Source: Lacibacter sediminis
GTDB taxonomy: Bacteria; Bacteroidota; Bacteroidia; Chitinophagales; Chitinophagaceae
Assembly: GCF_014168535.1 (NCBI RefSeq)
Contig: NZ_CP060007.1
Coordinates: 3,720,001 to 3,784,000, forward strand
Length of the DNA: 64,000 nucleotides
Direction of reading: 5' to 3'
Part shown: positions 1 to 8,349 of the stretch, piece after piece
How the letters are laid out: each line of letters starts with the position of its first letter
Position numbering within the stretch: the stretch's first letter is position 1
Notes under the pieces: model-generated
Databases searched by the model: none
What the model was told of the DNA's origin: nothing
The model's input: the letters and a program-made list of their open reading frames with translations, nothing else
Translations under genes and position numbers: made by a program

Positions 1-1453
1 AACCATTGATGGATGTAGGCGTGTTATCACGGTAGCCCTGCATCATCTCGGCAATTTCCGCCTGGCCGTTCATTCCTTTTTTGGTAATGGAAATAAGGCT
101 TTCTTTATAAAATCCATACTGCACATACAGGTCGATCATCTTCTGGTAAAGACTACGGCCTTTGTTCTTTTCATAAGCTGCCATTTCGCACAACAACGCA
201 ACAGCACTGATGGCATCTTTATCACGCAACTGGCTGCCGATCATCAAACCATAACTTTCTTCACCACCAACAATATAATTTTCAGTCGCTTCTTTTTCTT
301 TGATCAATTCTGCGATCCATTTAAAGCCGGTGAGTACATTGTAACACTTGATATCGCTTGCCTTTGCAATGGCATCGATCATTTCTGTTGTTACAATGGT
401 TTTAACCACCATATCGTTTGGTTGATTGATGCCTTTAGCCTTGCGTGCTTCAATCATATAGTTGAAGGCAAGTACAGCAGTTTGGTTTCCGTTCATCAAC
501 ACCCAGTTGCCTTTGTGATCTTTAATAGCAATACCCACACGATCGCTGTCAGGATCAGTTCCCAATAAAATATCAGCATCCAAGGCTTTAGCTTTGTTCA
601 AACCAATATTCATGGCCTCAGCTTCTTCAGGATTTGGATAAACTACTGTTGGGAAATTTCCATTGGGTTCTTTCTGCTCATCCACAATGGTTACATTGGT
701 AAAACCAAAACGTTGTAACACCTGTGGCACAAGTGTAATACCTGTACCGTGAATGGAAGTGTACACAATCTTAAGATCATGCTGTGCTTTACATACTTCA
801 GGATACACACTCAAACTTTGTATCATTTGCATGTACGCTTCATCCATTTCTTTTCCGATCAACGTGATGTTGCTTTCACCACCACTCCACTTTACATCAT
901 CAACACCTGCAATTTTATCAACTTCAGTAATTACATTTTTATCATGTGGTGGCACTAACTGTCCGCCATCATTCCAATAAGCTTTATAGCCATTGTATTC
1001 TTTAGGATTGTGCGATGCTGTGCAAACAACACCACCCTGGCAACCAAGATGACGGATAGCAAAACTCAACTCCGGTGTTGGACGTAATGCTTCAAACAAA
1101 TAAACTTTAATACCGTTTGCACCCATTACGTTTGCAACGATCTCTGCAAACAGTCGGCTGTTGTTGCGACTATCGTGCCCCACAACACATTTTACATTAC
1201 CCCCGCCAAAACTTTTATTGAGATAGTTGGCATAACCTTGTGTTGCCATACCTACTGTGTATTTATTCATGCGGTTGGTACCAATGCCCATGATACCACG
1301 TAACCCACCTGTACCAAACTCCAGGTTACGGTAAAAAGAATCTGCCAGTTCATCGGGGTTGCCTTGTTGAAGTTGTGTGATCTCGTCTTTCACCGATTGC
1401 TCGAAATTACCAGCGAGCCACTTTTGTACATTGGCCTGAATCGTTGCTTGCAT
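1..1453 (-). CDS. phospho-sugar mutase (phosphoglucomutase/phosphomannomutase family), C-terminus cut by window edge
   Basis: Alpha-D-phosphohexomutase that interconverts hexose 1- and 6-phosphates to feed cell-envelope sugar synthesis. I translated it from the minus strand: 484 codons are visible, starting at the ATG at 1453, and the 3' end lies outside the window. The active-site serine loop TASHNP is at about residues 145-150 (S147 is the phosphoserine in the family), and the Mg-binding motif DPDSDRVG follows near residue 300. A sugar-binding GGEESYG motif is near residue 420. Family members of this type are about 570-600 residues, so roughly 100 residues are missing. The substrate (glucose or mannose) cannot be told from sequence alone. 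A promoter lies 22-52 bases upstream. Confidence 0.93.
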   Translation of the reverse strand, partial: MQATIQANVQKWLAGNFEQSVKDEITQLQQGNPDELADSFYRNLEFGTGGLRGIMGIGTNRMNKYTVGMATQGYANYLNKSFGGGNVKCVVGHDSRNNSRLFAEIVANVMGANGIKVYLFEALRPTPELSFAIRHLGCQGGVVCTASHNPKEYNGYKAYWNDGGQLVPPHDKNVITEVDKIAGVDDVKWSGGESNITLIGKEMDEAYMQMIQSLSVYPEVCKAQHDLKIVYTSIHGTGITLVPQVLQRFGFTNVTIVDEQKEPNGNFPTVVYPNPEEAEAMNIGLNKAKALDADILLGTDPDSDRVGIAIKDHKGNWVLMNGNQTAVLAFNYMIEARKAKGINQPNDMVVKTIVTTEMIDAIAKASDIKCYNVLTGFKWIAELIKEKEATENYIVGGEESYGLMIGSQLRDKDAISAVALLCEMAAYEKNKGRSLYQKMIDLYVQYGFYKESLISITKKGMNGQAEIAEMMQGYRDNTPTSING

Positions 1454-1474
1454 ACAGTTTATTTTTTAGTGATT

Positions 1475-1505
1475 CAAATGTAGGATACTCCCGCTTTTGT
1501 TTCAA
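1475..1505 (-). promoter_or_regulatory. Bacteroidota-type promoter of the phosphohexomutase gene
   Basis: Read on the minus strand, a -7 box TACATTTG (1482-1475) matches the Bacteroidota consensus TAnnTTTG exactly. A TTG (1505-1503) sits 20 bases upstream as the -33 element. Predicted transcription start is near 1469, about 16 bases before the ATG. Confidence 0.6.
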
Positions 1506-1522
1506 GAGCAATTTCAGAAAGA

Positions 1523-2491
1523 ATGGATATTTTCCCCAGCTTCCGTATTTTGCAGCGGCCTATGACAGGTAAGCATTATATCAGCAGGATTATTTTATTG
1601 ATTTGCATTGCATCCATCACAATGCAGCAGGCAGGTGCCCAGCAATATTTTTTGCCGCCTAGTGATCAGTTTCGTCCCGATCGTTTACGGAAAGTAGTAT
1701 GGACAGAATCGGCGGTATTTGTATTAACATCTGTTGGTTTGTATTTTCTGTGGTATAAAAAATTTCCCAAGAGTAAGTTCCATTTGCTGAACGATAACAA
1801 AGAATGGTTACAGATGGATAAATTGGGGCATGCAACCACTGCTTACAATGTTTCGGTTATGCAACACGATCTGTTACGTTGGAGTGGAGTAAAACCAAAC
1901 CAGGCTATTGTTGGTGGGGCATTAACCTCCCTTGCATTTTTAAGTATTGTAGAAATGATGGATGCTTTTTCCCGTGACTGGGGTTTCTCCGGTGGGGATA
2001 TGCTGGCCAATATTTCAGGTGCAGGATTATTTGCGGCGCAACAGTATGGCTGGGGGCAACAACGCATGGGATTGAAATTTTCGGCAAGCTTTTCACCGTA
2101 TGCACAATACAATCCGAAATTATTAGGGAAAAAGTGGGCCGAACGTTTAATGAAAGATTATAACGGACAAACGTATTGGCTATCGGTCAATCTTCGATCA
2201 TTTATGAAAACAGAAAGTAATTTCCCTGTTTGGTTCAATGTGGCAGCAGGCATTGGTGCCGATGGCATGATCGGCGCAAGGCAAAACCCAACAGAAATTA
2301 ATGGTAATACAATACCTTCGTTTAAACGTACCCGTCAGTTTTATCTGGCACCCGATGCCGATTTGCACCGGATACGTTCTGTACAAGCTTTGAATGCACC
2401 TTTATTCCTGCTGCAATATTTTAAAACACCTGCACCTGCCATTGAGTGGAAAACTGATGGTAAATTAAAATTGAAACCAATACAATTCTGA
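1523..2491 (+). CDS. DUF2279 family exported/membrane protein
   Basis: Matches from memory the DUF2279 (YfiM-like) family of uncharacterised envelope proteins. Seen in the sequence: an N-terminal hydrophobic segment (about residues 22-38) ending in Ala-Gln, a second hydrophobic stretch near 65-80, and the family core MDKLGHATTAYN near residue 98. A glycine-rich membrane-like region GGALTSLAFLSIVEMMDAFS follows. The second ATG at 1562 gives a cleaner signal peptide than the first, so the start may be there. The next gene begins 4 bases after the stop, so they are probably co-transcribed. Function unknown. Confidence 0.75.
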   Translation: MDIFPSFRILQRPMTGKHYISRIILLICIASITMQQAGAQQYFLPPSDQFRPDRLRKVVWTESAVFVLTSVGLYFLWYKKFPKSKFHLLNDNKEWLQMDKLGHATTAYNVSVMQHDLLRWSGVKPNQAIVGGALTSLAFLSIVEMMDAFSRDWGFSGGDMLANISGAGLFAAQQYGWGQQRMGLKFSASFSPYAQYNPKLLGKKWAERLMKDYNGQTYWLSVNLRSFMKTESNFPVWFNVAAGIGADGMIGARQNPTEINGNTIPSFKRTRQFYLAPDADLHRIRSVQALNAPLFLLQYFKTPAPAIEWKTDGKLKLKPIQF

Positions 2492-2495
2492 TTGC

Positions 2496-2810
2496 ATGTT
2501 GATGCTTCTTTTATATGGCTCTTTTGCTTTGTTATTTGTTCTGTATGTGATGCGTGCATTGCTGATGGCCGGTTATGATAATCTCAATCTGAAGCATGTT
2601 CAACGAAATAATAATTCTTTGATGAGAGGATGGGTTCAGAAAATGCTGCAGTTGAAACCTATCACACAAATGAAACTGAACCCGAGAAGTATTGATCATA
2701 AAATACATGTACGCTTTCAGAAAAAAGCTACACTTTATTATTATGGAATCTGGGCTTGCATGTTTGCCATTCTTTTTCTGGCAGCGAAGATTTACCTGGA
2801 TGCGTTTTGA
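2496..2810 (+). CDS. small two-TM membrane protein, unknown function
   Basis: A 104-residue protein with one hydrophobic helix at each end (about residues 2-24 and 82-101) and a basic middle section rich in Lys, Arg and Asn, consistent with a hairpin membrane protein with a cytoplasmic loop. It starts 4 bases after the DUF2279 stop, which argues for a real gene in the same transcript. I do not recognise the family. Confidence 0.6.
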   Translation: MLMLLLYGSFALLFVLYVMRALLMAGYDNLNLKHVQRNNNSLMRGWVQKMLQLKPITQMKLNPRSIDHKIHVRFQKKATLYYYGIWACMFAILFLAAKIYLDAF

Positions 2811-2816
2811 TTTTGT

Positions 2817-2852
2817 TTCACGCAAAGGCACAAAGAAGCAAAGGTGCAAAGT
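2817..2852. repeat. 8-bp periodic intergenic repeat (word CGCAAAGG)
   Basis: Four consecutive 8-base units CGCAAAGG, CACAAAGA, AGCAAAGG and TGCAAAGT fill 2821-2852, just after the stop of the small membrane protein and before the convergent DUF6702 gene. The shared core is CAAAG. A related CGCAAAGA word occurs at 9159-9166. Confidence 0.75.
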
Positions 2853-2900
2853 AGAAATATTATATTTCTTTCCGTCTTCCCGACTTACTGGTAAAAAAAC

Positions 2901-3503
2901 TTACCAGCTTAACGCCACTTCTTTATTGGGAAATGTAAAACGGTGACTCTTGCGTTCTCCTTTATTTTTGAAGTGGATGATGTTTAGCTGATCTTCCCTG
3001 TAACTATACAACAGATCATTAAACACAACAGCCGATTTAAACGCAGTGGTATTACTGGTAACAAGATAGATCCACACCGCTTCTCCTTCCTGCTCGAAAC
3101 CGATCATTTGTAATGCAGCAGCTTTCCCATCGAGTTGCAATCGTAAATGTTGCTGCAGGTAACGGTTGAGCAATTGCTCATTTTCCTTTTTCGTGGATAT
3201 ATTCATGATGTCCACTTTTCGCTTGTATTCTTTCTTTAATGCTTCTTCCAGGTCATCAGTGAAGATTTTACACGCTACCTGTACTTCCTTTTCAGCAGGC
3301 TTGTATTCAAACTCCGTTACACTCATGTAATAAGGATGGGCAGAAAAAGCCGTTAGCCAAAAGCCGAGAGTGGCAAGAAAGAAAAGACGACGGACGACGG
3401 ACGACAAACGACTGCCCGCTAGAGACTTTTTTTCCACTACCAACTTACCACTATCCACTACCGGCTTGCTTTTCCCGAGCCGCTCATATAATTCTGCCAC
3501 CAT
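2901..3503 (-). CDS. DUF6702 family secreted protein with repeat-derived N-terminus
   Basis: A small exported protein of a Bacteroidota family I recognise as DUF6702; function unknown. The core begins at the strong signal sequence LFFLATLGFWLTAFSA followed by HPYYMSVTEFEY, and ends with the typical HRFTFPNKE. Upstream of the signal, about 28 codons are translated from two 7-bp periodic repeat arrays (3385-3461). Start is uncertain: ATG at 3503 gives 200 residues with an unusually long pre-signal extension; TTG at 3521 is also open. TTG at 3407, inside the repeat, gives 168 residues and a textbook signal peptide (MSSVVRRLFFL...). Divergent from the HupE-like gene. Confidence 0.75.
   Translation of the reverse strand: MVAELYERLGKSKPVVDSGKLVVEKKSLAGSRLSSVVRRLFFLATLGFWLTAFSAHPYYMSVTEFEYKPAEKEVQVACKIFTDDLEEALKKEYKRKVDIMNISTKKENEQLLNRYLQQHLRLQLDGKAAALQMIGFEQEGEAVWIYLVTSNTTAFKSAVVFNDLLYSYREDQLNIIHFKNKGERKSHRFTFPNKEVALSW
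3385..3461. repeat. two 7-bp periodic repeat arrays overlapping the DUF6702 5' end
   Basis: First array 3385-3412: AGACGAC, GGACGAC, GGACGAC, AAACGAC. Second array 3434-3461: CCACTAC, CAACTTA, CCACTAT, CCACTAC. Both have a strict 7-base period with different words, separated by 21 bases. They lie within the open reading frame of the DUF6702 gene. Confidence 0.85.
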
Positions 3504-3573
3504 CTTCGTATTAAATTTCAAGGATACAAACTTCTGGTTTATTTTCCGAGTTCAACCACCACTGCCACAAAAA

Positions 3574-4152
3574 ATGGGGGATTTTGGGTTTTATTTAAGG
3601 GAAGGTTTTTATCACATCACCGACTGGAAAGGTTACGATCATATCCTGTTCGTAATGGCTCTGTGCCTCCCCTATTTCCTGAAAGACTGGAAACAGGTAT
3701 TGATCCTGATCACCGCATTCACCATTGGTCATAGCCTTACATTAGCATTAAGTATATTCAACAAAATTCTGATCCCCAGCACATGGATCGAATTCCTGAT
3801 ACCGATCACCATCATCATTACGGCATTGGAAAATTTATTCCGCAATAACAATCAACCAAAACATGTAAGACTCCGTTATGCGGCTGCAATGTTGTTTGGA
3901 TTGATCCATGGTCTTGGTTTCAGCAATTACCTGAGAAGTATGATGGGCAAAAGCGAAAACATCATCACCCAATTACTGGCATTCAATATTGGCCTGGAAC
4001 TGGGACAATTATTGATTGTACTTGTTGTATTGATGGTTTCCTTCATCTTTGTGCGCCTGCTGAATATAAAACAGAGAGAATGGTCATTGTTTATCAGCGG
4101 CGGCATTTTTGGCATTTCATTTATTATGGCGCTTGAGCGCTTACCGTTTTAA
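3574..4152 (+). CDS. HupE/UreJ-like integral membrane protein
   Basis: 192-residue polytopic membrane protein resembling HupE/UreJ_2 family proteins, some of which are nickel or cobalt permeases. Visible signature: FYHITDWKGYDHILFVMAL near the N-terminus, then HSLTLAL and GLIHGLGFS, with conserved histidines in membrane helices that could bind metal. Five to six hydrophobic helices are apparent. I chose the ATG at 3574 because the longer reading frame upstream runs through the repeat and opposite the DUF6702 gene. The M1 peptidase gene follows after 21 bases. The neighbourhood DUF6702 / HupE-like / M1 peptidase recurs in Bacteroidota as I recall, but the shared role is unknown. Confidence 0.8.
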   Translation: MGDFGFYLREGFYHITDWKGYDHILFVMALCLPYFLKDWKQVLILITAFTIGHSLTLALSIFNKILIPSTWIEFLIPITIIITALENLFRNNNQPKHVRLRYAAAMLFGLIHGLGFSNYLRSMMGKSENIITQLLAFNIGLELGQLLIVLVVLMVSFIFVRLLNIKQREWSLFISGGIFGISFIMALERLPF

Positions 4153-4173
4153 AAAGCAAAAAAAATCTGAACT

Positions 4174-6495
4174 ATGCACATGCGTTTTTTACTTGGTTGT
4201 TTACTACTCACAGTTGTGGGTATGGCGCAACCGCCCCAGAGCAATCCCGGCAGTAATCATGGCAACCGCTTTGAACAATTGGGATACTTGTTACAAAGTC
4301 CGAATGAATACCGTACAGCAAGTGGAGCTCCCGGTCCAAAGTATTGGCAACAAAAAGCCGATTACGACATCAGTGTTGAATTAGACGAAGCTAATCTTCG
4401 TTTAACCGGCATCGAAACAATTACGTATTTCAACAACTCTCCTGATCAGTTGACTTACCTGTGGATGCAGTTAGATGAAAACATTCACAACCCGGATCAT
4501 GATTATCTCCGCAACGGCCGCAACCGTATGGAAGCAAACATGAGCAACACGCAGTTAGTGAACCTTGAGAAATGGCGCACTGCGCAAGAGTCAGGACTTG
4601 GCATCAAGATCACTAAGCTAACTGATGCTTCAGGTAACGCATTGAAGTATACCATCAACCAAACAATGATGCGTATTGATCTGCCTGTTGCTTTAAAGCC
4701 CGGACAGAAATTTGTATTCAAGATCGATTGGAATTATAAAATACCGGACCGTTTGGTGTGGGGTAGCCGTGGTGGATATGAATTGTTTCCTGAAGATGGA
4801 AATGCAGTGTTCACCATGAGTCAATTCTATCCACGCCTTGCAGTGTACAGCGATTTTCAAGGTTGGCAGAACACACAGTTCAGTGGTGGTTCAGAGTTTG
4901 CACTCACCTTCGGTAACTTTAAAGTTAAGATGACTGTGCCTGGAGATTTTGTCGTAGCAGCAACAGGTGAATGTCAGAACTACAAACAACTTTTAACTGC
5001 GGCACAGTTTCAACGTTGGCAACAGGCGCAATCAGCAAAAGATGTGGTGGAAGTTGTAACACTCGCTGAAGCAACAGCGAATGAAAAAGATAAATCAACT
5101 GATAAGAAAACATGGATCTATTCTGCAGAGAACGTACGTGATTTTGCATGGGGTGCCAGTCGCAAATTTGTGTGGGACGCCATGCCAACCTATGTAGAAG
5201 GGAAGAAGATCATGAGTATGAGTTATTATCCGAAAGAAGCGTATGCACTTTACCGCAAGTATTCTACCAAGGTAACAGCACATACGTTGAAGATCTATTC
5301 AAAGCATACTATTCCTTATCCTTACCCGGTAGCTATTTCTGTTGAAGCATCACAGGGTATGGAATATCCAATGATTGCTTTCAACTATGGACGTACTGAA
5401 AAAGATGGTACCTATAGTGAAGCAACGAAGTATGGAATGATCGGTGTAGTGATTCATGAAGTAGGTCATAACTTTTTCCCGATGATCGTGAACAGTGATG
5501 AACGCCAGTACTGGTGGATGGATGAAGGATTGAACACCTTCACACAATTCTTAACAGAAGGTGAATTTGATAACAACTATCCTTCACGTCGTGGGCCTGC
5601 ACATTTGATCACTGATTATATGAAGTTGCCGAAAGATCAACTCGAGCCTATCATGACTATGGGCGATAACGTTACACAGGTTGGTGCCAATGCCTATGCA
5701 AAAGCTGCAACAGGTTTAAACATCCTGCGTGAAACAGTAATGGGTCGTGAATTGTTTGATTATTCGTTCCGTGAATATGCACGCCGTTGGGCATTTAAAC
5801 ATCCAACACCTGCTGATCTTTTCCGTACCATGGAAGATGCAAGTGCGGTTGATCTTGATTGGTTCTGGAGAGGCTGGTATTATGGTACTGAGCCGGTTGA
5901 TATTTCTCTCGACAGTGTGCGTTGGTTCAAGATGAATGATGCTTCGAACTCAGCTGCATTTCAGCAAAAAGAATTTGATGCTGTACACAAACTGCGCAAC
6001 AAAGATGATAAGAGTATCACCTATGCAACAGATGCTGATACAAGTCTGCGTGATTATTATTATTTCAATCCCGGAGCTGATGCGAAATTTTTTCAACAGC
6101 AACGTGAAGCAGCTATAACCATTGATCAAGAGAACAAGAGCAAATGGGCGAATAAGAATTTTTACGAGTTGAGCTTCACCAACAAAGGTGGCATGGTAAT
6201 GCCTGTAATTGTTGAGTGGACCTATAAAGATGGCACCAAAGAAACCGATCGTGTACCGGTGAATGTTTGGAAACTCAATGAAAATAAATTCACCAAAGTA
6301 TTCATCAAGGATAAAGAAGTTGCTGCTATCCGTATTGACCCAATGCGTGAAACAGCTGATATTGATGAAAGCAATAACCTATGGCCGGTGAAAGAAATGC
6401 CATCGAAGTTTAATTTGTTCCGCCAGGGCGGTGGTCCGGTGCGTGGTGCAAGTGCTGGTGGTAATTCAATGCAGAGAGAACAGAAGAAGAATTAA
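4174..6495 (+). CDS. M1 family metallopeptidase, secreted
   Basis: Zinc aminopeptidase-type protein of 773 residues. A signal peptide covers about residues 1-19 (ends VVGMAQ). The zinc site is HEVGH at 428-432 with the third ligand E451 in WWMDEGL. The substrate-side GAMEN motif of aminopeptidase N appears in the altered form GMEYP (about 395), as in many bacterial M1 proteins of unknown specificity. The C-terminal part has a beta-rich region and a low-complexity Gly/Arg/Gln tail. Likely acts in the periplasm on peptides. The gene is followed by a strong terminator. Confidence 0.92.
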   Translation: MHMRFLLGCLLLTVVGMAQPPQSNPGSNHGNRFEQLGYLLQSPNEYRTASGAPGPKYWQQKADYDISVELDEANLRLTGIETITYFNNSPDQLTYLWMQLDENIHNPDHDYLRNGRNRMEANMSNTQLVNLEKWRTAQESGLGIKITKLTDASGNALKYTINQTMMRIDLPVALKPGQKFVFKIDWNYKIPDRLVWGSRGGYELFPEDGNAVFTMSQFYPRLAVYSDFQGWQNTQFSGGSEFALTFGNFKVKMTVPGDFVVAATGECQNYKQLLTAAQFQRWQQAQSAKDVVEVVTLAEATANEKDKSTDKKTWIYSAENVRDFAWGASRKFVWDAMPTYVEGKKIMSMSYYPKEAYALYRKYSTKVTAHTLKIYSKHTIPYPYPVAISVEASQGMEYPMIAFNYGRTEKDGTYSEATKYGMIGVVIHEVGHNFFPMIVNSDERQYWWMDEGLNTFTQFLTEGEFDNNYPSRRGPAHLITDYMKLPKDQLEPIMTMGDNVTQVGANAYAKAATGLNILRETVMGRELFDYSFREYARRWAFKHPTPADLFRTMEDASAVDLDWFWRGWYYGTEPVDISLDSVRWFKMNDASNSAAFQQKEFDAVHKLRNKDDKSITYATDADTSLRDYYYFNPGADAKFFQQQREAAITIDQENKSKWANKNFYELSFTNKGGMVMPVIVEWTYKDGTKETDRVPVNVWKLNENKFTKVFIKDKEVAAIRIDPMRETADIDESNNLWPVKEMPSKFNLFRQGGGPVRGASAGGNSMQREQKKN

Positions 6496-6512
6496 AGCTG
6501 ACTTATACCTTA

Positions 6513-6549
6513 AAAAAAGGCGACAGTTGTGCAACTGTCGCCTTTTTTG
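6513..6549 (+). terminator. rho-independent terminator after the M1 peptidase
   Basis: Perfect 11-bp stem GGCGACAGTTG / CAACTGTCGCC (6519-6542), flanked by an A run on the left and TTTTTT on the right. Could work in both directions. Confidence 0.9.
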
Positions 6550-6621
6550 TCATTTCGACGAAGGAGAAATCTGTTGGACCTTGTTATGCAGTTGAGCAGA
6601 TCCCTCGTACATCGGGATGAC
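6549..6621. repeat. REP/MITE-like 73-bp interspersed element with imperfect inverted ends
   Basis: The element runs from GTCATTTCGA to TCGGGATGAC; the ends are imperfect inverted copies (8 of 10 pairs). It also contains the phrase GGAGAAATCT and GATCCCTCG. I recall very similar short elements scattered in intergenic regions of Bacteroidota genomes. No transposase is nearby. It sits between the terminator and the esterase gene. Confidence 0.65.
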
Positions 6622-6658
6622 AGCTATTTTGTGCAGCAGAAATATTTATCTTCAATAC

Positions 6659-7474
6659 ATGAAACGATTAAGTACTCTCCTCCTTTTCTTATTCATCGCC
6701 TTTCATCTCTTAGCTGCTAAAGTTGATACCGTTACTGTATTCAGCAACAGCATGCAGAAAGAAATTAAATGCGTGGTGATCACACCAAAGAATTACAAGA
6801 AAAGTAAAGAACGTTTTCCGGTTGTTTATTTATTGCATGGTTATAGCGGTAATTACCGCAGCTGGTTAAAAGATGCACCGCAGCTTACACAAAAAGCAGA
6901 TGAATTACAACTGATGATCGTTTCTGTTGATGGTGGTTTTTACAGTTGGTATTACGACAGCCCGATTGACCCAAAGATGAAATACGAAACCTTTGTGAGT
7001 AAAGAGTTGGTGAGTTATATCGATACACATTATAAAACCATTGCTGATAAAAAAGGAAGAGCCATTACCGGTTTGAGCATGGGTGGACATGGTGCACTTT
7101 ATCTTGCAGTACGTAACAAAGAAGTGTATTCGCAGGCAGGTTCAATGGCTGGTGGCGTAGATATTCGTCCATTCCCGAACAACTGGCAGATCAAACAGGT
7201 GTTGGGTGATATCAATACGAATAAAGAAAACTGGGATACTTATACCGTCATCAAACAAATTGAAACATTGAAGAACGGTGAATTAAATCTCATCATTGAT
7301 TGTGGTTTGGGTGATTTCTTTTTAGAAGTGAACCGCAGTCTTCATCAAAAACTGATGAACTTAAAAATAGATCATGATTATACCGAACGCCCCGGTGTAC
7401 ACAATGGTGCTTATTGGGGCAGTGCCGTTGATTATCATTTGTTGTTTTTTAAGAAGGGGTTTGGGAAGAAATAG
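6659..7474 (+). CDS. secreted alpha/beta-hydrolase, esterase family (EstA/FrmB-like)
   Basis: 271-residue serine esterase of the esterase-D/antigen 85 type. A signal peptide is visible (MKRLSTLLLFLFIAFHLLAA). The protein then has the family phrase PVVYLLHGYSGN (oxyanion region), the nucleophile elbow GLSMGGHG, and a late Asp/His region ending in PGVHNGAYW. I chose the ATG at 6659 because it starts directly on the signal peptide; the upstream extension to 6617 runs into the interspersed element. Substrate is unknown; relatives hydrolyse feruloyl, acetyl-xylan or S-formylglutathione esters. Monocistronic by position. Confidence 0.85.
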   Translation: MKRLSTLLLFLFIAFHLLAAKVDTVTVFSNSMQKEIKCVVITPKNYKKSKERFPVVYLLHGYSGNYRSWLKDAPQLTQKADELQLMIVSVDGGFYSWYYDSPIDPKMKYETFVSKELVSYIDTHYKTIADKKGRAITGLSMGGHGALYLAVRNKEVYSQAGSMAGGVDIRPFPNNWQIKQVLGDINTNKENWDTYTVIKQIETLKNGELNLIIDCGLGDFFLEVNRSLHQKLMNLKIDHDYTERPGVHNGAYWGSAVDYHLLFFKKGFGKK

Positions 7475-7622
7475 AGTAAGACAATAGTAACAATTATACA
7501 GATAAAAAAATATATGCAAATAAACAAATTAGCTACACCACATGTGACTAACAAAAAAATAATCGCTTAGTAAGTTCTACAAACATTTTTTATTATATCT
7601 TCAATCCATATAAAATACTTTT

Positions 7623-8051
7623 ATGAAAAATATAACCGTAAGAAAAATATCCATGCTTCCGCTATTTGTATTTCTCCTTTTGTCTTTAGATAGTTGCAAG
7701 AAGGAAGCGGCTCCAATAACCTACAAAATTCAGGGTTTATGGGTAGGCACTATTGGTAATCCAACCTCAACAGCTCAGCCTTACGCATTGTCTATTAAAG
7801 CTAATGGTCAAATTACTTTTGAAGGATATGCTGCTAATACATACCATTTCGGAACCGGTACATGGACATTAAATGGCGACTCTTTTACTGCCAATGTTAC
7901 CACTCTTTATGGCATATCTTCGAATGTCGGAGTCCAACAGAAATTGGAAGCAACATTTAATAGTTCGACTGGGATTCTCAACAACGGAAAGTATGTAAAT
8001 ACTTCTCCAGCAAATGATGCCGGCACATTTTCGGTTACAAAAGTAAATTAA
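7623..8051 (+). CDS. small lipoprotein, unknown function
   Basis: 142 residues with a basic N-terminus, a hydrophobic segment and the lipobox LDSC, so probably an outer-membrane lipoprotein. The mature part is a short beta-rich domain (IQGLWVGTIG..., FGTGTWTLNGDSFTANVT) that resembles the lipocalin-like small domains common in Bacteroidota lipoproteins. The 148 bases before it are AT-rich without a clear promoter. No family assigned with confidence. Confidence 0.7.
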   Translation: MKNITVRKISMLPLFVFLLLSLDSCKKEAAPITYKIQGLWVGTIGNPTSTAQPYALSIKANGQITFEGYAANTYHFGTGTWTLNGDSFTANVTTLYGISSNVGVQQKLEATFNSSTGILNNGKYVNTSPANDAGTFSVTKVN

Positions 8052-8349
8052 ACAACCCTGTAAAAAATATTACAATTTAATAGCACATGCATTCCGCTGC
8101 CAGACTCAAGTATCTCGCTTGTGCTGCTTAAGTAAAAACTTCATTCCACCTTCGACCATCTATATTTGTAATTGATCACTTTACTCATGCCAACCGGCGC
8201 AAGCGTCCCGCTTGTGACTGATACATTCTATCTGAAATTTGTTATTAAAAGAAGGCTACTATTTCCGTCCGAAGAGGATGTCTGACGTGTCGTCTTACGA
8301 TTTTTAGCATAACCAACTTTCATATATCTTCATACCACAATCATCACCT
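8052..8349. repeat. intergenic region with two short dyads CAAG(N)CGCTTG
   Basis: This 298-base gap holds no gene. It contains two related dyad motifs: CAAGTA-TCT-CGCTTG (8107-8121) and CAAGCG-TCC-CGCTTG (8200-8214), each followed by TG. The second is a perfect 6-bp inverted repeat. They are 93 bases apart in the same orientation and look like copies of one interspersed element. A further phrase GATGTCTGACGTGTCG (8278-8293) looks repeat-like but has no partner close by. Confidence 0.5.

Noticed and set aside
2888..2907. Hairpin CTGGTAA / TTACCAG near the DUF6702 stop
   Set aside because: The stem overlaps the stop codon and last codons and lacks a T tract, so I did not call a terminator.
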